Source: JAICMB01 sp049514735 (GTDB lineage Bacteria > Acidobacteriota > Terriglobia > Bryobacterales > Bryobacteraceae). Taken from it: a stretch of DNA of 6,643 nucleotides. Both the position numbers and the translations under genes were made by a program. The notes beneath the pieces are model-generated. The model did not search any database and was not told the DNA's origin. It worked only from the letters and a program-made list of their open reading frames with translations. The stretch spans positions 1 through 6,643 of the forward strand of contig JBEKUT010000641.1 of the NCBI GenBank assembly GCA_049514735.1. The letters run 5' to 3'. Shown here piece by piece: positions 1 through 5,067 of the stretch. Every line of letters begins with the position of its first letter. Within the stretch, counting starts at the first letter, position 1.

Positions 1-142
1 AGAATCTCGACCGTAACCGAGCCGTGACCGGCAGGGAGTGTCCATGGCCCTGCGGCCCACCCAAGGTGATGAAGAACAACGACCCGTAACCGAGCCGTGA
101 CCGGCAGGGAGCGGTCGCCCCAATCATACATGTTCTTCAACG
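1..142 (+). repeat. Left block of dispersed structured repeat (partial, cut by window edge)
   Basis: Two core copies are visible. The first (about 1-38) is cut by the window start. The second (about 61-114) begins with the GGTGATGAAGAA signature and ends GGCAGGGAGCGG. Between them is a short linker with CCATGGCCCTGCGGCCCA. The tail 115-139 (CCCCAATCATACATGTTCTTCA, in part) also occurs at the end of the right array. Positions 84-139 match 3392-3447 without a mismatch by eye. Positions 23-96 resemble the first two units of the right array (about 2938-3008), including the AACAACGACC variant. The block therefore reads like the beginning of the right array joined to its end. Homology fades after about 142. 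Confidence 0.9.
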
Positions 143-324
143 CAGCGAGTGAGGCTCTCCGATCCTTCCGCGGGAGACGGCGAAGGCTCTTGATCCGAAA
201 CGGCGTGCGGCTGGTCATCGGCTGGAGCCGGCAAGGCATCGCCCGTTTTAGGCGGACCCTCCAGGCCTTCTTGAAAGGTCTTCTTCACACCTTGCCAGAA
301 CGCTTTGCTAAGGAGTTCCATCAT
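124..324 (-). CDS. Possible small hypothetical protein (66 aa)
   Basis: I do not recognise this protein. It would have an amphipathic start (MMELLSKAFWQGVKKTF) followed by a Pro/Glu/Ser-rich, probably disordered tail, with no signal peptide or membrane segment. It lies 103 bp downstream of the permease gene on the same strand. Two ATG codons are adjacent at 319-324. The only Shine-Dalgarno-like stretch (AGGAAGG on the minus strand) is about 13 nt from the first ATG, which is too far to be convincing. By hand count about 58% of third positions are G or C, compatible with coding but not strong. The last five or six codons (ending VEEHV) and the stop lie inside the repeat, so the natural C-terminus may have been replaced or trimmed by the repeat. 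It could also be a chance ORF. Confidence 0.35.
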   Translation of the reverse strand: MMELLSKAFWQGVKKTFQEGLEGPPKTGDALPAPADDQPHAVSDQEPSPSPAEGSESLTRCVEEHV

Positions 325-386
325 GTGAGGTTTCTCGCCTTCCTACGATGGTATCCCAGGTCTGTTTGGAAGCGCTGGCCCGAGGC

Positions 387-408
387 AGACCACAAAATGC
401 GATGGTCT
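387..408 (-). terminator. Weak hairpin downstream of the permease gene
   Basis: AGACCA (387-392) and TGGTCT (403-408) form a 6-bp perfect inverted repeat with a 10-nt loop, 19 nt past the permease stop codon. No T-tract follows on the minus strand, so a classical intrinsic terminator is not shown. It may be a chance hairpin or a 3'-end stabilising structure. Confidence 0.2.
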
Positions 409-427
409 CCCCTACCTGAAGAGTTCA

Positions 428-2851
428 TTACTCGTGCCGGAGAGCCGTCAAGGGATCGACCCGGGCCGCCCGATAGCCTGGAATATAACAAGCCACAAAG
501 ACCACACCAATCAGAAACAATGGAACCGCAAAATAAGTGGACGGGTCCAACCGCGTCACCCCAAAAAGCAGCGTGGAAAGATAACGGCTCAACACAACCG
601 CGCCCACAACGCCCGCCGCTCCGCCGAGCACCGCCATCGTGACACCCTCCCGCAGAATCAAATTCAAAACCTGCCGCGGCTGCGCGCCGAGAGCCATCCG
701 AATCCCGATCTCGTGAGTCCGCAGAACAACCAGGTACGACATCACACCATAGACGCCGACCGCCGCTAGCACCAAAGCGAGCAGTGCGAAAGCGCCGATC
801 AGCGCGGCATTGAATCGCTGCGAGCCAAGCGAATCCGTCAGGCGCCGGTCCATCGTCTTAATATCGAAAACAGGCTCGTCGCGATCCATCGCCGCCACGA
901 TTCTCTGAATCGACGGGATCAATGGAGCCGGATCGGAACTGCACCGTATCAGAAAGTTCACGCGTGGAAAGTACTCTTCATCGTGCTGCCACATGGAACG
1001 ATAAATGGATGGTTCCGCTTCGCGGTCGAGTCCGTTCTCGCGAGTGTCGCCGACAACCCCTACAATCGTGAGCCACGCCGGCTGACCACTTACGCCGATG
1101 CTGATGCGCCGGCCGACCGCGTTCTCGTTCGGGAAGTAGCGCCGCGCGAAGACCTCATTCACGACGATCACCCTCGCCGTTCCCACATCATCGTTCGAAT
1201 CCAGAAAGCGGCCCTTGAGCAAAGGGACGGCGAGCGTCCGGAAGAAATCGGGAGTCACCATGTATCCGACCGTCTGAGGCTCCTGTCCGCGCGGCGCCGC
1301 TGCTCGATTCTCAATCCGGAACACTGCTTGAAATCCCGGCCTGGCATCGCCTACCGGCATGGAATCGCTGAGTGAGGCTGACTCGACTCCAGGCACGCGG
1401 CGAATCTTCTCGAGAGCAGTCCGGTAAAAATCGATCTTCCGGGGCGTGGCGGCATAGCTCGGTCCCGTCAGGCTCATGCGGGCCGTAAGGAGGTTTTGTG
1501 GACGAAATCCAGGATCGGTGTTGCGCAGTTGCAGGAAGCTTTTTGCCAGCAGTCCCGCGCCGATCAGCAGCGTCAGGGAAAGTCCCAGTTGCGCGATCAC
1601 CAAAACTTGCCGGAACCTGCGCATCCCACGCGATCCGCTGGCAGTGCGGCTCTCGCTTTGCAGGGCTTCATGCACCGGGACGGACGCGGAGCTGAAGGCT
1701 GGCGCGAGCCCGAACGCCAAGCCGGCAAGAGCGGTGAGTACAACTGCGAACAGAACGGTGGTGAGGTCCATGGAGACCTCCGGCAGTCCGGCGAGCGCTA
1801 GCGGCCGCAAAGAATTGAGTCCCTGGATGGCGATGAACGCCAAGGCAATCCCGAGAACGCCACCCAAAGCAGAAACCACCGCGCTCTCCGCGATCGACTG
1901 CGCGACGATGCGTCTGTGTGGAGCGCCCAGCGCGACCATGATCGCGATCTCACGCCGCCGGGCCGACGCGCGCGCGAGCAGAAGATTCGCGACGTTGAAG
2001 CAGACGATCAGCAGCATCAGGCCGACGGCTCCCGCAAACGCGAGAATCGCCGGACGCACGCGGCCGACGATCTTCTGCTGCAAAGGCATGGAAATGATGC
2101 GCATGCCTTCGATGAAGCCCTTCCCGTGAAACTGTCTCGGGTATTCGTTCTCAACAATAGACGTGAGCCGCACCAATTCGCTCGCGACCTGCGCTTCGTC
2201 CACGCCGGGTTTCGCACGCGCCACAATGTTCACGATGCGCATCATCATTCGCGCGCGCTCTTCGGTTTCGTTCAAGGCGAGGGGAATCCACAACTCGGTT
2301 CCTTTGGGGAAGTCGAAGCGGCGCGGCATGATGCCGATCACCAACGTGGGATTGCGGTCGAGCCGGATGGTCTGGCCGACAATTCCGGGATCGCCTCCGA
2401 AGCGCCGTTGCCACAGGCCATAGCTCAGGACTGCGACGCGATTCCCTCCGGGACGGTCCTCGTCGGGGCGGATGATGCGTCCACGCAGCGGTTGCACTCC
2501 GAGCAGCGGGAAAAAGGATGCCGTGACTTCCGTCGCGTCCCATTGCTCCGGACGGTCGACGCCGGACCAACTCACTCCAGCTCCGCTACCATATGCGGCC
2601 ATATCCGAGAATGCGCGGGTGTTTTGGCGCATGGTGAAGTAATCGCCCGCGGCGGAGACCTCTTCCTTGACGCGGCCCAATAACTCCGAGATCCAATAGA
2701 GCTGGTCAGGGTGAGGGAAGGGAAGCGGCCGGAGCAGGACGGCGTTGACAATACTGAAAATGGCGACAGTGGCTCCAATGCCGAGCGCGGCCGTGAGGGC
2801 GACCGTCGCGGTCCATTGGGGAGCTTTGGCGAGAGAACGGAGAGTGCGCAT
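428..2851 (-). CDS. ADOP-family duplicated MacB/FtsX-like ABC permease
   Basis: This complete 807-residue inner-membrane protein has two tandem MacB-type permease halves. In the first, TM1 lies at about 16-38 with the hallmark ALGIGATVAIFSIVNAVLLR. A periplasmic MacB_PCD-like domain follows (about 45-260), then an FtsX domain with TMs near 266-292, 320-343 and 364-386. The second half has TM5 near 414-436, a periplasmic domain (about 440-675) and TMs near 682-707, 733-756 and 771-791. The FtsX signature occurs twice, as REIAIMVALGAPHRRI (300-315) and HEIGIRMALGAQPRQV (713-728). The C-terminus RAARVDPLTALRHE is typical. No ATPase gene is adjacent, as expected for this orphan family, whose substrate is unknown. 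AAGAGG (2857-2862) lies 5 nt before the ATG and supports this start. The N-terminal cytoplasmic extension of roughly 80 residues found in some relatives is absent. No frameshift or stop interrupts the gene. Confidence 0.95.
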   Translation of the reverse strand: MRTLRSLAKAPQWTATVALTAALGIGATVAIFSIVNAVLLRPLPFPHPDQLYWISELLGRVKEEVSAAGDYFTMRQNTRAFSDMAAYGSGAGVSWSGVDRPEQWDATEVTASFFPLLGVQPLRGRIIRPDEDRPGGNRVAVLSYGLWQRRFGGDPGIVGQTIRLDRNPTLVIGIMPRRFDFPKGTELWIPLALNETEERARMMMRIVNIVARAKPGVDEAQVASELVRLTSIVENEYPRQFHGKGFIEGMRIISMPLQQKIVGRVRPAILAFAGAVGLMLLIVCFNVANLLLARASARRREIAIMVALGAPHRRIVAQSIAESAVVSALGGVLGIALAFIAIQGLNSLRPLALAGLPEVSMDLTTVLFAVVLTALAGLAFGLAPAFSSASVPVHEALQSESRTASGSRGMRRFRQVLVIAQLGLSLTLLIGAGLLAKSFLQLRNTDPGFRPQNLLTARMSLTGPSYAATPRKIDFYRTALEKIRRVPGVESASLSDSMPVGDARPGFQAVFRIENRAAAPRGQEPQTVGYMVTPDFFRTLAVPLLKGRFLDSNDDVGTARVIVVNEVFARRYFPNENAVGRRISIGVSGQPAWLTIVGVVGDTRENGLDREAEPSIYRSMWQHDEEYFPRVNFLIRCSSDPAPLIPSIQRIVAAMDRDEPVFDIKTMDRRLTDSLGSQRFNAALIGAFALLALVLAAVGVYGVMSYLVVLRTHEIGIRMALGAQPRQVLNLILREGVTMAVLGGAAGVVGAVVLSRYLSTLLFGVTRLDPSTYFAVPLFLIGVVFVACYIPGYRAARVDPLTALRHE

Positions 2852-2900
2852 CGTTGCCTCTTAGACTCCAAACAAGGCCCTCCAGTTCCCGGCGCGGACC

Positions 2901-3482
2901 ACCAAAAGTGATGAAGAATTTCGACCCTAACCGGGCCGTAACCGGCAGGGAGTGCCCATGGCCTGCGGCCCACCTAAGGCGATGAAGAACAACGACCGTA
3001 ACCGAGCCGCGCCCGTCAGGAAGCGGAAATAGCCCGTGATTTTCTCGACGTGTTCTTCAACGGAGTGTCCATGGCCCTGCGGGCCACCAAAGGTGATGAA
3101 GAATTTGGACCCGTAACCGAGCCGTGACCGGCAGGGAGCGGGAATAGCCTGTGATTTTCTCGACATGTTCTTCAACGGAGTGTCCATGGCCCTGCGGGCC
3201 ACCAAAGGTGATGAAGAATCTCGACCGCAACCGAACCGTGACCGGCAGGGAGCGGAAATAGCCCGTGATTTTCTCGACATGTTCTTCAACGGAGTGTCCA
3301 TGGCCCTGCGGGCCACCAAAGGTGATGAAGAATCTCGACCGTAACCGAGCCGTGACCGGCAGGGAGCGGTCGAGGTGATGAAGAATCTCGACCGTAACCG
3401 AGCCGTGACCGGCAGGGAGCGGTCGCCCCAATCATACATGTTCTTCAGGGGAGCGGAAATAGCCCGTGATCTCTTCAACTGA
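2901..3482 (+). repeat. Tandem array of ~114-bp composite repeat units
   Basis: Core copies begin with (A)CCAAAGGTGATGAAGAA-like sequence at 2901, 2972, 3086, 3201, 3315 and about 3372. Spacings are 71, 114, 115, 114 and about 57 bp. Units starting at 2972, 3086 and 3201 are full. Each has a ~55-bp core ending CCGGCAGGGAGCGG (degraded in the first full copy) and a ~59-bp linker with AAATAGCCCGTGATTTTCTC, TGTTCTTCAACGGAGTG and TGGCCCTGCGGGCCA. The outer copies lack the linker or carry a different one (CCCCAATCATACATG, about 3426-3440). A truncated linker remnant, about 3449-3482, closes the array. Degenerate similarity also reaches back to about 2887. Identity among the inner units is high, so the expansion is recent or the copies are homogenised. 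No protein-coding role is convincing. Confidence 0.93.
3320..3425 (+). repeat. Perfect 53-bp head-to-tail duplication of the repeat core
   Basis: Positions 3320-3372 and 3373-3425 are identical by eye over all 53 bases, with no linker between them. Each copy carries CGACCG (3336-3341; 3389-3394) opposite CGGTCG (3367-3372; 3420-3425). Inside these lies GCCG-TGAC-CGGC (3349-3360 in the first copy). At the junction the outer stem of the first copy extends to 8 bp (CTCGACCG with CGGTCGAG). Confidence 0.92.
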
Positions 3483-3802
3483 GCCGTTCAAATAAATTAT
3501 TGTATTTTAATGTATCTCATAAATCTAACTTTAACAGCGACTTAGCGAACACTCACCGACGCCGTCAAACCCAAATCCCCTTGCATCCATCGTACATTTG
3601 AATCGGGACGCGGCTTTCGCGAACTTCCCCAAACGCAGCGGACTGCGGAAGCAGACCCCGATTCCAGCCTCCGCAAGAGCCGATCGAAAACAGCAAACCA
3701 AATTGAATCAATAGGCTAACTCGGTGTACCCACTCTCTCACGCACGCCGCTTCGCCGCGGCTCAACCCTCCGCCTGCAAGCGAGAAATGGCGCGCTCGGC
3801 GG
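3483..3802. other. Intergenic stretch with AT-rich patch; no supported gene
   Basis: About 320 bp without a convincing gene. Positions 3487-3535 have only 8 G/C among 49 bases, in sharp contrast to the rest of the window. From about 3540 to 3802 the composition returns to normal. A 66-codon minus-strand ORF (3565-3765) has no recognisable domain and no clear ribosome binding site, and I do not call it. The AT-rich patch could hold a promoter or a nucleoid-protein binding site, or mark the boundary of an inserted segment. I see no transposase relic, tRNA or rRNA. Confidence 0.5.
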
Positions 3803-3836
3803 CAGGGCCATGGGCACTCGGTTACGGTCGGGATTC
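3803..3836 (-). repeat. Solitary inverted, internally deleted copy of the repeat
   Basis: Read on the minus strand, this stretch begins GAATCCCGACCGTAACCGAG and continues TGCCCATGGCCCTG. The first part matches the repeat core (GAATCTCGACCGTAACCGAG) and the second the linker start (TGTCCATGGCCCTG). The 17 bases that separate them in intact copies are missing. In the intact copy the missing segment is bounded by GAG on both sides, so slippage or recombination between the two GAG triplets would explain the loss. It ends 5 bp past the stop of the EVE-domain gene and reads in the same direction as that gene, opposite to both arrays. Confidence 0.8.
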
Positions 3837-3841
3837 AACCC

Positions 3842-4252
3842 TCAAATCCCGCTTTTCGGAAACTTCTTCTTCATCCACTCCACGAACTTCTGAGGGGCAG
3901 CCATGGTCGATAAGCGGCCCTGCCGCACCAGCGCCCAATCCTCAAAAAGCTCTGACTGTTTGATCTCCGACAGTGTGACAGGCGGATCGAGCCTTTCCAC
4001 GAACTCGAAATCGACCACAGCCGACTTGGGGTTCTTCGGGTCGCTCCGCGAATCGGAGACGACTCGCGCCAAGCCCACAATGGCCGAGTTTCCTCCGCTG
4101 TGATAAATGAAAACCTTATCGCCGGAGCGCATCTCCCGAATGGCGCGGACGGCTTGTGGGTTCGTGACGCCATCCCAAACCGTTTTCTTGTCCTGTTCGA
4201 GTTGGTCGATGGAATAGGTTTCGGGGTCGGTCTTAGCCAGAAAGTAACTCAT
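3842..4252 (-). CDS. EVE-domain (PUA-like) protein, 136 aa
   Basis: This is a stand-alone EVE-domain protein related to eukaryotic THYN1. The PUA/YTH-like fold binds nucleic acid, and several members read modified bases. The role of solitary bacterial members is not settled. Family motifs run in the usual order: YFLAKTDPETYSIDQL (3-18), TVWDGVTNPQA (24-34), MRSGDKVFIYHSGGNSAIVG (41-60) and ALVRQGRLSTM (107-117). The length is normal for bacterial single-domain members, so the gene appears complete and soluble/cytoplasmic. The frame stays open to 4393, but the domain begins right at the ATG at 4250-4252. A TATAAT sits 18 bp upstream of that ATG, so I choose this start. No good Shine-Dalgarno is visible and the leader would be very short. 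It is divergent from the polysaccharide export operon and a repeat relic lies just past its stop. Confidence 0.92.
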   Translation of the reverse strand: MSYFLAKTDPETYSIDQLEQDKKTVWDGVTNPQAVRAIREMRSGDKVFIYHSGGNSAIVGLARVVSDSRSDPKNPKSAVVDFEFVERLDPPVTLSEIKQSELFEDWALVRQGRLSTMAAPQKFVEWMKKKFPKSGI

Positions 4253-4398
4253 AGGGGTAAAGAAGCTCGTATTATAGGACGATTCTCTTATAGGAAGCAT
4301 CCGCAGCTTCGTGAAGTCGCGCAACACAGGCACGTAGCGTGGCTTGCACGCAGAGCCTTCGGTACAATAAAGGATTGTTTGGGGATAACCCAAGGAGC
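4253..4398. promoter_or_regulatory. Divergent intergenic promoter region
   Basis: This 146-bp region separates the EVE gene (minus) from the export operon (plus). On the minus strand a perfect TATAAT lies at 4271-4276, without a good -35 at 16-18 bp. A second candidate is TATAAG (4287-4292) with TTCACG (4310-4315) at 17-bp spacing. Both -10 candidates belong to an 8-bp direct repeat, TTATAGGA on the plus strand (4272-4279 and 4288-4295), whose copies are 16 bp apart. For the plus strand, TACAAT at 4363-4368 is a plausible -10, but its -35 region (TGGCTT) is poor. No operator for a known regulator is recognised. Confidence 0.5.
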
Positions 4399-5046
4399 AT
4401 GCTTAAAGTGAAGGTTCGTTTCTTTGGAGGTTGCTGGGCGCTCGCAGCAGCGGCAGCCGGTCTCGTCATTGGTCAGACTCCATCCACGCCACCGAAGACC
4501 TTACCTCCGCCCGCCAACACCAACCCGTCCTTGCCCGTCGCGCCCGGCGTTGGCGAGCCCGTGGACCCCAATAAGTACAGTATCGGGGCCGAAGACGTCC
4601 TTTATATACAGGTTTGGCGCGAAGCGGATTTTACCCGGCCCGTGGCGGTTCGTCCCGACGGCAAGATTACGATGCCGTTGATCGGCGAGATGAACGCGGC
4701 AGGTCTGACTCCAATACAGTTGACGAAGGACCTCACCGAGAAGCTCGGGACGTACGTCAACCACCCCGACGTGACCGTCACCGTCATGGAGGTTCGCAGC
4801 AAGAAATACTACGTCGATGGGCTGGTGAATCATCCCGGCGAATTTCCGCTGGTGACGCCGACGCGTGTCTTCGAAGCCATCAGCAAGGCCGGCGGTTTTC
4901 AGGAGTTCGCCAATCAGAAAAACGTTAGAATCCTTCGCAACGAGGGCAAGACGATTTTCAACTTCAACTATCGAGATGTGAGCAAGGGCAAGCATCTGGA
5001 GGAGAACATTTTCCTCGAAAACGGCGACCACGTCATCATTCATTAG
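4399..5046 (+). CDS. Short Wza/EpsE-like polysaccharide export (OPX) protein
   Basis: This 215-residue periplasmic/outer-membrane protein is involved in exporting exopolysaccharide. A Sec signal peptide covers about residues 1-26 (basic start, then ALAAAAAGLVIG). The Cys at 12 precedes the hydrophobic core and is not a lipobox, so this is probably not a lipoprotein. A Pro-rich linker follows (about 28-57). The Poly_export domain spans about 60-131 (YSIGAEDVLYIQVW, VRPDGKITMPLIGEM, NHPDVTVTVME). One SLBB-like domain begins near 136 (YYVDGLVNHPGEFPL) and the protein ends LENGDHVIIH. It is much shorter than Wza: extra SLBB domains and the C-terminal pore helix are absent, so an outer-membrane partner is likely needed. 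The start is uncertain. AAGGAG (4392-4397) is only 1 nt from the ATG at 4399 and 10 nt from a GTG at 4408, and a GTG at 4339 is also in frame. It is first of a two-gene run with the next gene. Confidence 0.93.
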   Translation: MLKVKVRFFGGCWALAAAAAGLVIGQTPSTPPKTLPPPANTNPSLPVAPGVGEPVDPNKYSIGAEDVLYIQVWREADFTRPVAVRPDGKITMPLIGEMNAAGLTPIQLTKDLTEKLGTYVNHPDVTVTVMEVRSKKYYVDGLVNHPGEFPLVTPTRVFEAISKAGGFQEFANQKNVRILRNEGKTIFNFNYRDVSKGKHLEENIFLENGDHVIIH

Positions 5047-5067
5047 GTTCAATCGGAGGACTATCGT

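Noticed and set aside
97..642. 181-codon plus-strand ORF
   Set aside because: It begins in the repeat and overlaps the C-terminal coding part of the permease in antisense; its basic, Pro-rich product looks like a shadow translation.
428..2851. MacB as the identity of the permease
   Set aside because: MacB has an N-terminal ATPase fused to one permease unit; this protein has two permease units and no Walker motifs.
2927..3478. Minus-strand ORFs across the repeat array (183 and 124 codons)
   Set aside because: They stay open because the 114-bp unit is a multiple of three and its minus strand lacks stops. The 115-bp unit shifts the frame, so the same peptide appears in different frames of different units. 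The longer ORF starts at TTG without a ribosome binding site.
2901..3482. CRISPR array
   Set aside because: The sequences between cores are conserved copies of one another, not unique spacers, the units are too long, and there are no cas genes.
3565..3765. 66-codon minus-strand ORF
   Set aside because: No family resemblance, no convincing ribosome binding site and low-complexity features; indistinguishable from chance.
4328..4350. Sigma-54 promoter (GGCAC...TTGCA)
   Set aside because: The spacing between the two elements is 10 nt instead of the required 5.
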